A DNA stretch of 10,190 nucleotides, taken from Promethearchaeota archaeon (lineage in GTDB: Archaea; Asgardarchaeota; Lokiarchaeia; Sigynarchaeales; SOKP01). The stretch covers positions 1 to 10,190 of the forward strand of contig JAUWBH010000200.1 of NCBI GenBank assembly GCA_030605085.1, read 5' to 3'. A program made the position numbers and the translations under genes. Every line of letters begins with the position of its first letter. Positions within the stretch are counted from its first letter, which is position 1. The notes below the pieces were generated by a model, which saw only the letters and a list, made by a program, of their open reading frames with translations, was not told where the DNA came from and ran no database searches. Positions 1-6,360 of this stretch are shown in pieces.

Positions 1-65
1 GTAAATTTTTACAAATTATCCAATGTGCCCAAATTTAACCATCATAAATTTAAACTTACCCAAAA

Positions 66-127
66 TATACGATTATATTTAATTTATTATTAAAAATAAT
101 AAGTATGAAATAAAAAACCTTTTAAAC
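66..127 (+). promoter_or_regulatory. Putative dapA promoter region
   Basis: The 177 bases before dapA hold no gene that I can support on either strand; they are very AT-rich. Two TATA-like elements are visible: ATTATATTTAA at 72-82 and TTTTAAAC at 120-127. The second lies about 54 bp before the dapA start, the same distance seen between the TATA-like box and the proposed start of cheC in this window, so it is the better candidate; transcription would then begin near 150, leaving a short leader that contains the ribosome binding site. No riboswitch-like fold was recognised. Assignment rests on sequence resemblance only. Confidence 0.35.
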
Positions 128-177
128 TACCTCTACATTAATATATGAACATATATGAAAAAATAGGAGAAATAGAG

Positions 178-1080
178 ATGAATAAAAAACTAGAAAAATT
201 AAAAAACATTATCACAGCCATGATAACTCCATTTCGAGAAGATTTTTCTTTAGATGACGAGAAATATCGAGAATTTATTAGATTCCAAATTAATAACGAT
301 TGTCAAATATTAACTATGGGGACTACAGGGGAAAGTGCAACATTATCTCATGAAGAACATCATAAAGCAATAAATATAACCATTGATGAAGCGAAAAAAA
401 GCGGGAAAGATCCTTTTATTCTAGCAGGAACAGGGAGTAACTCAACTCAAGAGGCAATATCCTTATCTAAATACGCTGAAGAGGCTGGTGTAGATGGTTT
501 ATTAATAGTAGTACCATATTACAATAAACCTGTTCAACATTCATTAATTGATCATTATTCGGCTATTGCTGATTCAGTTTCTACTCCTATAATATTATAT
601 AATGTCCCAAGTAGAACGGTAAGAAATTTGGAACCTGAAACAATATCTAAATTAGCATATTCTAAAGATAATATCGTCGGGATAAAATGTGCAAGCGGAA
701 ATATTGACCAAATTACAAGAATTATAAAGTCTACTCCAGACGATTTTATCGTTCTGAGCGGTGATGATGGTATGACATATCATCTAATGGCTTTAGGCGG
801 AAAAGGGGCTATTAGTGTAGTTTCAAATATAATACCAGCAAAATTAATGGAATTTACAAAATCAATGAACGCTGGTGATTGGAGTAAAGCAAGAAATATG
901 CAGCTTAATTTATATGACCTGTTCAAAGTATTATTTATCGAAACAAATCCTGGCCCAGTAAAATATGCTGCTGAACTAATGGGAATAATGAATAAAAGGA
1001 TGAGACTACCACTTACGCCTCCACTGGAAGAAAATCAAGTAAAAATTAAAAAGATATTAGAAAATTTAAAATTAATTTAA
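178..1080 (+). CDS. dapA: 4-hydroxy-tetrahydrodipicolinate synthase (DapA)
   Basis: DapA condenses pyruvate with aspartate 4-semialdehyde, the first committed step of lysine/diaminopimelate synthesis, in the cytoplasm. The 300-residue product has the usual length and the class I aldolase (beta/alpha)8 barrel layout of the DapA/NAL family. Visible key parts are the TTGE motif at residues 49-52, the Tyr of LYNVPSRT (Y141, with R146 as the likely substrate-carboxylate binder), the Schiff-base Lys in VGIKCASG (K170), and the late GGKGAISV segment. I start at ATG 178, not at the in-frame ATG 145, because AGGAGA (165-170) sits 7 nt before it and the extra 11 residues are not family-like. dapB follows after 33 nt, so the two are very likely cotranscribed. 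Family assignment is firm; close relatives such as KDG aldolase or N-acetylneuraminate lyase are made unlikely by the adjacent dapB. Confidence 0.95.
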   Translation: MNKKLEKLKNIITAMITPFREDFSLDDEKYREFIRFQINNDCQILTMGTTGESATLSHEEHHKAINITIDEAKKSGKDPFILAGTGSNSTQEAISLSKYAEEAGVDGLLIVVPYYNKPVQHSLIDHYSAIADSVSTPIILYNVPSRTVRNLEPETISKLAYSKDNIVGIKCASGNIDQITRIIKSTPDDFIVLSGDDGMTYHLMALGGKGAISVVSNIIPAKLMEFTKSMNAGDWSKARNMQLNLYDLFKVLFIETNPGPVKYAAELMGIMNKRMRLPLTPPLEENQVKIKKILENLKLI

Positions 1081-1113
1081 TATAACTCTATTTAAATATG
1101 GGAGGGTTTTATT

Positions 1114-1935
1114 TTGATAAAATTATTAATTTTAGGCGCCGCTGGTTCAATGGGTAAATTAATAAGTAAATTAGCGTTAGAAGACGATGAAATTGAAGTC
1201 GTTGCAGCATGTGATGTAAATAAAATTGGCCAAGAATTAGGGAGGGCAATGGGTGTTGAAGACCCTAATGAAATAAAAATTAGTAGTACTGAACTTTTAG
1301 AAACTATAATAAAAGAAACAAATCCAGAAGTAGCTGTGGATTTTTCAATCGCAAAGGCAACAGAAAAAAATTGTTTGATCTGTGTAAAAAATAAAATAAG
1401 ATGCGTTATTGGTACTACAGCCCTAACTCAAGAATTTTTAGATGAATTTGAGAAATTGATTGGAGAATTTGAAGCACCAGCTGTAATATCTTCAAATATG
1501 GCAACGGGTGTTAACATATTTTTTAAAATGGTCTCAATTTTAACTGCGTATTTAGAAGACTGGGACATAGAAATACTGGAAAGCCACCATATAAGAAAAC
1601 GGGATAATTATTCAGGGACCAGTTTAACTATAGCAAAAATAATTTGTGATACTCTCGGAATTGAGATGGATGATATTATTAAGTATGGGCATCCAAAAGG
1701 TCCAGCTTTAAGAAAAAAAGGTGCAAAGAACGAAATTGGAATGCATTGCATTCGAGCTGGCGATATTGTTGGTGATCATATCATTTTATATGCTGGTTCA
1801 GGAGAGAGAATTGAATTTAAACATCAAGCTCATAGTAGAATGTGTTTTGCATCGGGGGCAATTACTGCAATAAAGTTCGTTGCTGACGCTAAAGAAAATA
1901 GAATATATACGACTCAAGAAGTCTTAGGCTTGTAG
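1114..1935 (+). CDS. dapB: 4-hydroxy-tetrahydrodipicolinate reductase (DapB)
   Basis: DapB reduces the DapA product to tetrahydrodipicolinate with NAD(P)H. The 273-residue protein opens with the Rossmann dinucleotide motif GAAGSMG (residues 8-14), followed by VDFS (75-78), the IGTT segment (99-102), SSNMATGVN (126-134), and the catalytic/substrate loop with H158, H159, K162 and SGT at 167-169. The usual family loop reads KxDAPSGT; here the Ala-Pro pair is Asn-Tyr, a mild departure that keeps the catalytic residues. The C-terminal stretch (GERIEFKHQAHSRMCFASGA) is the normal family ending. The start codon is TTG at 1114, supported by GGAGGG (1101-1106) with a 7-nt spacer and by the Rossmann motif lying immediately after it. 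It is the second gene of a dapA-dapB operon; a T-rich stretch (1941-1960) and a hairpin further on probably end the transcript. Confidence 0.95.
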   Translation: MIKLLILGAAGSMGKLISKLALEDDEIEVVAACDVNKIGQELGRAMGVEDPNEIKISSTELLETIIKETNPEVAVDFSIAKATEKNCLICVKNKIRCVIGTTALTQEFLDEFEKLIGEFEAPAVISSNMATGVNIFFKMVSILTAYLEDWDIEILESHHIRKRDNYSGTSLTIAKIICDTLGIEMDDIIKYGHPKGPALRKKGAKNEIGMHCIRAGDIVGDHIILYAGSGERIEFKHQAHSRMCFASGAITAIKFVADAKENRIYTTQEVLGL

Positions 1936-1980
1936 CTATTCTTTTTTACTATTACTTTTTTTAAAATAAGGAGAGATAAA

Positions 1981-2058
1981 ATTATAAAAATTATCAGGGC
2001 AGATCAGTGTTATCATCAATCTGAACTTACAGATTTCATTACGCCTAATCTTCATTGA
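1981..2058 (+). other. Tiny open frame with own ribosome binding site (possible small peptide or gene remnant)
   Basis: A strong Shine-Dalgarno-like AAGGAGAG (1968-1975) lies just before an open frame that has no ATG/GTG/TTG; the only starts at normal spacing are ATT (1981) or ATA (1984). The frame reads IIKIIRADQCYHQSELTDF and five more residues to a TGA at 2056, about 25 codons. Past the TGA the same frame stays open for another 14 codons (EQLKGIQASTVSFL) before TAA, ending in the T-tract of the hairpin below. I do not recognise the peptide. It is not enriched in Lys codons, so it does not look like a lysine attenuator leader. It may be a real micro-protein, a leftover gene end, or chance; the ribosome binding site is the main support. 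Confidence 0.3.
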
Positions 2059-2099
2059 GAGCAATTGAAGGGTATCCAAGCCTCAACTGTCTCTTTTTT
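2057..2099 (+). terminator. Hairpin terminator after dapAB
   Basis: An imperfect inverted repeat pairs GAGAGCAATTGA (from 2057) with TCAACTGTCTC (ending 2093), with one bulge and one A-C mismatch, extended by GG/CC towards a loop around 2073-2080. It is followed directly by six T (2094-2099). This is the form of an intrinsic terminator for rightward transcription of dapA-dapB or of the tiny frame it overlaps. A second, stem-less T-rich run at 1941-1960, right after the dapB stop, may act as an oligo-T terminator of archaeal type. Confidence 0.55.
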
Positions 2100-2144
2100 A
2101 TAACTTTATCTCAATATAAAGAAGTTTGACTAAATTTAAAGTTT

Positions 2145-2165
2145 TTATTATTATTATTATTATTA
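2145..2165. repeat. (TTA)7 trinucleotide repeat at the dapB/lysA convergence
   Basis: Seven perfect TTA units lie 14 bp beyond the lysA stop codon in the convergent intergenic region. Read leftward the repeat is (TAA)7; read rightward it forms a T-rich tract that could help terminate transcription. A second such run, (TTA)5 at 6361-6375, sits at the other convergent gene junction of the window. Confidence 0.85.
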
Positions 2166-2179
2166 GAAATTAAATTTAC

Positions 2180-3496
2180 TTATTTTAAGTAATCTGGTAC
2201 TATTTGATCTTTTAACAAATCTTCGTAGGTTTCTGCTCTTCTAATCAGAAAAGATTGTCCATTATTTATTAAGATTTCAGCTGGGCGTGGACGGGAATTA
2301 TATGGACTACTCATGGTAAATCCATACGCTCCAGAATCTAGAATGGCAAGATAATCGCCTTCTCTTAGTTCTGGCAACTCTCTATCGTATCCAAGAACAT
2401 CTCCGGATTCGCAAATTGGACCTGTAATATCGTATTTTAACATTTTTTCTCTTGAATTTGTATCGCAAGCGATGATGTGATGATAAGAGCCATACATTGT
2501 CGGGCGAATTAGAATATTAAAACCAGCATCAATTCCCGCAAACAATTTATATCCATTATCTTTAATTGTATTGATTTGGGCTAAAATTATGCTTGCTTCT
2601 GCTGAGATATAACGCCCTGGTTCAATAAATAAGAAGGGTTCACCGAAGTTTCCTTTCCTTACCATGTCTTTAAATTTGCTAATTACAACATCTTTATAAA
2701 TCTTTAAGTCTAAAGGGTTCTCCGAAGGTCGATATGGTATGCCAAGACCCCCGCCGAAATCTATAAATTCAAGTTGAATTTTCAAAGAGCTTGTAAGTTC
2801 TTTTATTATAGACAAATATTTCTTAGAGGCTTTTTCAAAAGCTTTAGGGTCTAAAATACCTGATCCTATATGGATATGTATGCCAAATTTTTTGAATCCC
2901 CTTTCCAATGCTTTAGAATAAGCTTCAATAACTTGATTATCTAATATTCCGAACTTTAATTCTTTTCCGGCTGTTATTGTATGTGCGTGGTGTCCCGCTC
3001 CGAATTCTGGATTTATTCTAAATGATACTATATTTTTTTCTTTTCCTAATTTATCGTATGCTTTTACTAATCGTCTGAGTTGGCTAATACTATCTAAATT
3101 AACTAAAACATCGTTTTCAACAGCAAACTCAAAATCACTATCTGTAAACATATTTCCCGTGTAAATTATTCGTTTGGGAGATATTCCTGCTTGAAAACAT
3201 GTGTAAATTTCTCCTGCAGATGAACAATCAAAACAAGATCCTTCAGAGTCTAAAATTTTTAAAATTGATAAATTTGAGTTAGATTTCATGGCAAATTGGA
3301 TTCTATTTTTTCCGTATTCCGAATCGAGCATTTCTTTTAACTTTCTATAACGCTTTCGAATCATCTGTTCGCTAATTATGTATATTGGCGTTCCATATTT
3401 CTCCGCAATCTCCAATGTATTCATATTTGCGAAATATAAAATTCCATTTCGATATTCTAAATTCTTTTCTTTTAACCAATCTTTATATTCCATCAT
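2180..3496 (-). CDS. lysA: Diaminopimelate decarboxylase (LysA)
   Basis: LysA is the PLP-dependent decarboxylase that turns meso-diaminopimelate into L-lysine, the last step of the pathway. The 438-residue protein has the fold-III alanine-racemase-like barrel followed by the beta-sandwich. Visible marks are the PLP lysine in FAMKSNSN (K71), HIHIGSG (207-213), the phosphate-binding GGGLGIPY (248-255), EPGRY (292-296), the CESGD active-site motif (362-366, with C362 reaching into the partner subunit's site in the dimer) and SGAYGFTMSSPYN (388-400). Two ATGs begin the frame (3496 and 3493). There is no ribosome binding site, but a TATA-like AATATATT lies about 25 bp upstream, which suggests a leaderless message starting at 3496. 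dapF lies 56 bp upstream on the same strand, so lysA may be transcribed from its own promoter and also by readthrough. Related decarboxylases (ornithine, carboxynorspermidine) are much less likely in this company. Confidence 0.95.
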   Translation of the reverse strand: MMEYKDWLKEKNLEYRNGILYFANMNTLEIAEKYGTPIYIISEQMIRKRYRKLKEMLDSEYGKNRIQFAMKSNSNLSILKILDSEGSCFDCSSAGEIYTCFQAGISPKRIIYTGNMFTDSDFEFAVENDVLVNLDSISQLRRLVKAYDKLGKEKNIVSFRINPEFGAGHHAHTITAGKELKFGILDNQVIEAYSKALERGFKKFGIHIHIGSGILDPKAFEKASKKYLSIIKELTSSLKIQLEFIDFGGGLGIPYRPSENPLDLKIYKDVVISKFKDMVRKGNFGEPFLFIEPGRYISAEASIILAQINTIKDNGYKLFAGIDAGFNILIRPTMYGSYHHIIACDTNSREKMLKYDITGPICESGDVLGYDRELPELREGDYLAILDSGAYGFTMSSPYNSRPRPAEILINNGQSFLIRRAETYEDLLKDQIVPDYLK

Positions 3497-3515
3497 ATTA
3501 GTTTAGATTTTCAGA

Positions 3516-3527
3516 CAATATATTTTT
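3516..3527 (-). promoter_or_regulatory. TATA-like promoter element of lysA
   Basis: In the 56-bp gap between dapF and lysA, an AATATATTGTC-type A/T box (complement of about 3516-3527) is centred roughly 25 bp before the lysA ATG at 3496. This is where an archaeal TATA box sits relative to a transcription start that coincides with the start codon. No Shine-Dalgarno sequence intervenes, in line with leaderless translation. Confidence 0.4.
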
Positions 3528-3552
3528 TTTCCAATATAACTAATTAAACTCG

Positions 3553-4434
3553 TTAAACTTCTAAAACTTCAATCACGCCTTTAAAGGATTTCTCAACAGG
3601 GCCTTCCATAAGAACAGTTTCCCCCGTATATGTGATAATTAGATCGCCACCATCGTTATGCACGGTAATTGGCGTATTTTCTTTAAATTTTCCAAGTAGA
3701 GTTCCCGCTACAACAGCCGCACAAGTTCCCGTTCCACAAGAATTTGTAATTCCTACACCTCGTTCGTAAACTCTTAAAATACTCTCAGTATCTGATATAA
3801 CTTTCACAAATTCGACATTAACTTTTCTTGGGAAGCGTTTGTGTGGCTCAATAACACTACCATACTTTTCTAAATCATCATCGTTAAGTTGCTCGTTAAT
3901 AAATATGACTGCGTGAGGATTTCCCATAGATACAGCTGTAAAAATAAATTTTTTATCTAAGATATCTATAGGCTCATTTAAACATTTTTTTTCGTCTTTA
4001 ACAGAGATGACAGGAATTTTATCACATTCTAATATTGGTGGTCCCATATTAATTTTTACGCTATGAACTTTATCGTTGATGATATTTAAGTCTGCGATCA
4101 TAATGCCTTTAAGCGTTTCAATTTTTATCTGATTTTTTTTGATAATATCGTGTTCGTATATAAATTTTGAGAAGCATCTAATTCCATTTCCGCACATAGA
4201 TGATTCTAAACCATCGTCATTAAATATGCGCATCTTTATGTCTGCTTTCTCTGAGTTGCAAACAAATAATAAACCATCTGCTCCAATTGAAAAGTGATGC
4301 TCACATAATTTTTTAGCTAAATTTTTTTTTTTTTCTTCGGGAATCTCATATTGGATGTCGTTTATTATGATATAATCGTTCCCGCAACCATGCATTTTGT
4401 CGAATTCGAGTTTTTTTATAATCAAATCATCCAT
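3553..4434 (-). CDS. dapF: Diaminopimelate epimerase (DapF)
   Basis: DapF interconverts LL- and meso-diaminopimelate without a cofactor, using two cysteines as acid/base. The 293-residue protein has the two pseudo-symmetric halves of the family: KMHGCGNDY near the N-terminus (13-21), the first catalytic Cys in MCGNGIRC (C81), SMGNPHAV (169-176), ERGVGIT (224-230) and the second catalytic Cys in NSCGTGTCAA (C233). The residue between HG and GND is Cys (C17) where most relatives have Leu or Ala, a minor oddity. The first ATG at 4434 is taken as the start; a TATA-like box about 25 bp upstream fits a leaderless message, and only a weak AAGG precedes the ATG. A run of 13 T on the + strand (4322-4334) encodes KKKN at residues 35-38 and is a possible slippage site. 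lysA follows after 56 bp, the next step of the pathway. Confidence 0.95.
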   Translation of the reverse strand: MDDLIIKKLEFDKMHGCGNDYIIINDIQYEIPEEKKKNLAKKLCEHHFSIGADGLLFVCNSEKADIKMRIFNDDGLESSMCGNGIRCFSKFIYEHDIIKKNQIKIETLKGIMIADLNIINDKVHSVKINMGPPILECDKIPVISVKDEKKCLNEPIDILDKKFIFTAVSMGNPHAVIFINEQLNDDDLEKYGSVIEPHKRFPRKVNVEFVKVISDTESILRVYERGVGITNSCGTGTCAAVVAGTLLGKFKENTPITVHNDGGDLIITYTGETVLMEGPVEKSFKGVIEVLEV

Positions 4435-4451
4435 AACCTTATTCTTAAGAT

Positions 4452-4464
4452 CTTATTAAAAAAG
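4452..4464 (-). promoter_or_regulatory. TATA-like promoter element of dapF
   Basis: Leftward, a T-rich box of the form TTTTTTAATAAG (complement of about 4452-4464) is centred about 24-26 bp before the dapF ATG at 4434. Its position matches an archaeal TATA box for a leaderless transcript. The 109 bp between dapF and the next gene (4435-4543) hold nothing else that I can identify. Confidence 0.4.
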
Positions 4465-4543
4465 AGAATTGAGGATAATTGAAAAAAATTTCTATTAAAA
4501 AATTCTTCTTTAAAATCCTTTGGGATGTATTTGTGTAATGCAT

Positions 4544-4900
4544 TCAGCTTTTATATGAACCTTCAATCCTCTTTTTAATCGGTCCAACTCCTTTATTTAT
4601 AACTGGATCGTCTTTAAAAACTCTCCTAAAGAATTTTGAGCTATGTTCGTACCAACGCTTTAAATTAAAAGCCTCAGTATAAATCTTCTTCAAATTACAA
4701 CCTTTTTTAAGAAATTCTAATGTTTTAACTCGATAATATTCGTCTTTAGACATTTTTTTAATGTTCCATTTATGTAATTTTTCATTTATAGTAGAATCTC
4801 CAACCTGAATACCTATAAATTCTAAATGTAAATCAGCGAAATCCTGATCTGTGTAAGTGGGATGTTTTGCTACTATTATTTGAAATTCTTCTTTCGTCAA
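4544..4900 (-). CDS. Unrecognised small protein with possible helix-turn-helix
   Basis: I do not recognise this gene. From a TTG at 4900 it encodes about 118 basic, mostly helical residues with no membrane segment or signal peptide. Residues about 17-45 (TDQDFADLHLEF, then GDSTINEKLHKW) have the spacing of a helix-turn-helix, as in transposase- or resolvase-associated DNA-binding domains; the rest is rich in Lys, Arg and aromatic residues (KRWYEHSSKFFRRVF). The frame stays open up to 4969, but that part is antisense to the histidine-kinase remnant and encodes a low-quality hydrophobic stretch, so I do not include it. No clear ribosome binding site or TATA box precedes the TTG. It ends 109 bp before the dapF start. 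It may be a truncated or transferred gene whose insertion removed the 5' part of the kinase. Confidence 0.4.
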   Translation of the reverse strand: MTKEEFQIIVAKHPTYTDQDFADLHLEFIGIQVGDSTINEKLHKWNIKKMSKDEYYRVKTLEFLKKGCNLKKIYTEAFNLKRWYEHSSKFFRRVFKDDPVINKGVGPIKKRIEGSYKS

Positions 4901-5165
4901 AATCTCTAGAAAGGAAGAAAATAAAACTAAATACATAAAAATGGAATTTTTGGACAATGGAATTGGCATTCAAGATTCTAGAAAGGATATTATTTTTAAA
5001 ACGGGTTTTAACAGTAAAAAGGGTGGCAAAGGAATGGGGATTGGGTTATCCCTTGTTGTAATAATATTAAAAATATACGAAGGTAAAATCAGAGTAGAAA
5101 ATAGAGTTAAAGGAGATTACTATAGGGGAAGTAATTTTATTTTATTAATACCTGAAGCAATTTAA
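4884..5165 (+). pseudogene. C-terminal remnant of a sensor histidine kinase (HATPase_c domain)
   Basis: Only the last part of a histidine kinase ATP-binding domain is left. From 4884 the frame reads FVKISRKEENKTKYIKMEF and then carries the G1 box DNGIGI (from 4953), the F-box-like DIIFKTGFN, the G2 box GKGMGIGLSL, and the normal ending IRVENR...GSNFILLIPEA. The H box, N box and any sensor region are missing, and an in-frame TGA lies at 4881, so the fragment cannot bind ATP normally or autophosphorylate. The ATG at 4941 is internal to the domain, without a ribosome binding site, so it is not a convincing start. The break lies at about 4884-4900, exactly where the leftward neighbour begins. A hairpin terminator follows at 5200. 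It may once have been an upstream partner of the cheC-cheY operon. Confidence 0.75.
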
Positions 5166-5199
5166 AAACTCCTTAATCTTATTTGAAAAAAACTTCTAA

Positions 5200-5225
5200 G
5201 GGGATTTCAAACGAAATTTCCTTTT
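5200..5225 (+). terminator. Hairpin terminator after the kinase remnant
   Basis: GGGGATTTC (5200-5208) pairs with GAAATTTCC (5213-5221), nine base pairs including two G-U, around a four-base AAAC loop, followed by TTTT. This is a compact intrinsic-type terminator that separates the kinase remnant from the cheC promoter. Confidence 0.6.
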
Positions 5226-5231
5226 ACATAA

Positions 5232-5242
5232 TTTTATAAATA
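5232..5242 (+). promoter_or_regulatory. TATA-like promoter element of the cheC-cheY operon
   Basis: TTTTATAAATA is a good match to an archaeal TATA box. Transcription would start near 5263, giving a leader of about 28 nt that includes the GGGGAGA ribosome binding site at 5279-5285. Confidence 0.5.
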
Positions 5243-5290
5243 TGAAGTAGATTATGAAACTAAGATTTTCATAATATTGGGGAGATAAAA

Positions 5291-5932
5291 ATAGGTAAAA
5301 AGGAAATTAAGTTAAATTTGTCAGCAGCACAAGCAGATTCACTAATGGAGTTAGGATCCATAGGATCGGGAAATGCTGTTGTTGCATTGTCTAAATTACT
5401 TGATAAAACTATCGAAATGTCTTTAACAGGAGTAAATCTTATTCCATTTAACGAATTAACCCAAATATTTGAACCAAATACCATAGTTTTTGGTATTTTT
5501 TCTAATATTAAGGGTAAAACCGATCTTTCAATTATTCAGATTTTTACAAAAGAATCAATAGTCAGCTTTATTAACGAAATTTGTGAAATTGACAAAAAAA
5601 TAAATCTGGATAACATAGAATGTATTGATGATTTAAGTGTTGCGGCAAAAGATCTCATCTCTGAAATAGGCAGCATTTTATCTGGTAGTTATTGCAGCGC
5701 CTTAGCAAACTTAATGTCGATAAAACTAATTCCTGAAGTTCCAATTTTAGAACTTGATGCTATAAGTTCAATCGTGAATAAACTAATAAATAAATATTCA
5801 AGTATAACCGATTCCTTAGTCATGATTAACACAAAAATAAAACATGAAGTTTTAAGCGTAAACGGAATCTTCTGTTTCATTCCCAGCATGCATACATTAG
5901 ATACACTATTTAAATTAATAAAGGTTGAATAA
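5291..5932 (+). CDS. cheC: CheC-like protein (chemotaxis CheY-phosphatase family) with altered active sites
   Basis: CheC proteins dephosphorylate CheY-P and, in many species, bind the adaptation enzyme CheD. The product is about 204-213 residues, the normal length for a two-site CheC, with two copies of the family motif. Counting from the TTG at 5318, copy one is D7...E11..S14 followed by IGSGNAVVALS, and copy two is D112...E116..S119 followed by ILSGSYCSALANLMS, with Pro at 142. The family consensus is D/S-x3-E-x2-N; both Asn are Ser here, and the Pro that follows site one is Thr. Phosphatase activity is therefore doubtful. The best ribosome binding site, GGGGAGA (5279-5285), points to an ATA codon at 5291 as start; the first standard start, TTG 5318, has only a distant AGGA. 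cheY follows after 37 nt, so the two form an operon. No CheD, CheA or receptor gene is in the window. Confidence 0.82.
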   Translation: MGKKEIKLNLSAAQADSLMELGSIGSGNAVVALSKLLDKTIEMSLTGVNLIPFNELTQIFEPNTIVFGIFSNIKGKTDLSIIQIFTKESIVSFINEICEIDKKINLDNIECIDDLSVAAKDLISEIGSILSGSYCSALANLMSIKLIPEVPILELDAISSIVNKLINKYSSITDSLVMINTKIKHEVLSVNGIFCFIPSMHTLDTLFKLIKVE

Positions 5933-5969
5933 AAGAAAATCTTAATTTTAATCAAATAAGGTGGTTAAA

Positions 5970-6347
5970 ATGGCAAAGAAAAGAATTATGGTTGTTGATG
6001 ATGCGCAATTTACAAGAAATATGTTAATAAAAATTATAAATAGTACAGATTACGCTGAAGTTGTCGGTGAAGCGACAAATGGTAATGAAGCAATAGAAAT
6101 GTATAAGAAAATAAAGCCAGATTTAGTAACAATGGATTTAGTTATGCCTGAAAAAGGTGGAATTGAAGCCATTGAAGATATTCAAAAATTAGATAAAGAT
6201 TCGGTGATTGTTGTAATATCTGCGTTAGGTCAAGAAGCATTGGTACTTGAAGCAGCTAAAAAAGGAGCAAAGAATTTTATACAAAAACCATATAAAAGCG
6301 ATCAAGTTTTAGAAGTAATGGAACGAATACTCCTAAAGAGAAAATAG
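5970..6347 (+). CDS. cheY: CheY-like single-domain response regulator
   Basis: The 125-residue protein is one receiver domain with no output domain, as in CheY, and would carry a chemotaxis or taxis-like phospho-signal in the cytoplasm. All conserved sites are present: the acidic pair D10/D11 in VVDDAQ, the phospho-acceptor D56 in TMDLVMP, S84 in VVISALGQ as the Thr/Ser switch residue, and K106 in FIQKPY. The ATG at 5970 is preferred over GTG 5961 because AAGGTGG (5958-5964) would overlap the latter. It lies 37 nt after cheC, and the pairing with a CheC suggests the two work together. A non-chemotactic role is possible, as no other chemotaxis gene is seen. It converges with the membrane-protein gene at 6373. 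Confidence 0.92.
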   Translation: MAKKRIMVVDDAQFTRNMLIKIINSTDYAEVVGEATNGNEAIEMYKKIKPDLVTMDLVMPEKGGIEAIEDIQKLDKDSVIVVISALGQEALVLEAAKKGAKNFIQKPYKSDQVLEVMERILLKRK

Positions 6348-6360
6348 AAATTATATCGTT

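Noticed and set aside
145..177. Upstream ATG for dapA
   Set aside because: The ribosome binding site at 165-170 lies inside this extension and serves the ATG at 178; DapA proteins of normal length begin there.
1..177. Lysine riboswitch or T-box in front of dapA
   Set aside because: The stretch is almost all A and T, without the conserved helices or G-rich loops of such RNAs.
2056..2058. Selenocysteine codon in the micro-frame
   Set aside because: No selenoprotein family resemblance and no recognisable SECIS; the overlap of TGA with the hairpin can be chance. Kept only as a remark.
4901..4969. N-terminal extension of the leftward gene to 4969
   Set aside because: This part is antisense to the G1 box of the kinase remnant, which clearly determines the sequence there.
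5269..5484. Leftward open frame of 71 codons over the cheC start
   Set aside because: It is antisense to the first CheC motif, which explains the sequence better.
5689..5955. Leftward open frame of 88 codons within cheC
   Set aside because: It is antisense to the conserved second half of cheC, has low-complexity hydrophobic composition and no ribosome binding site.
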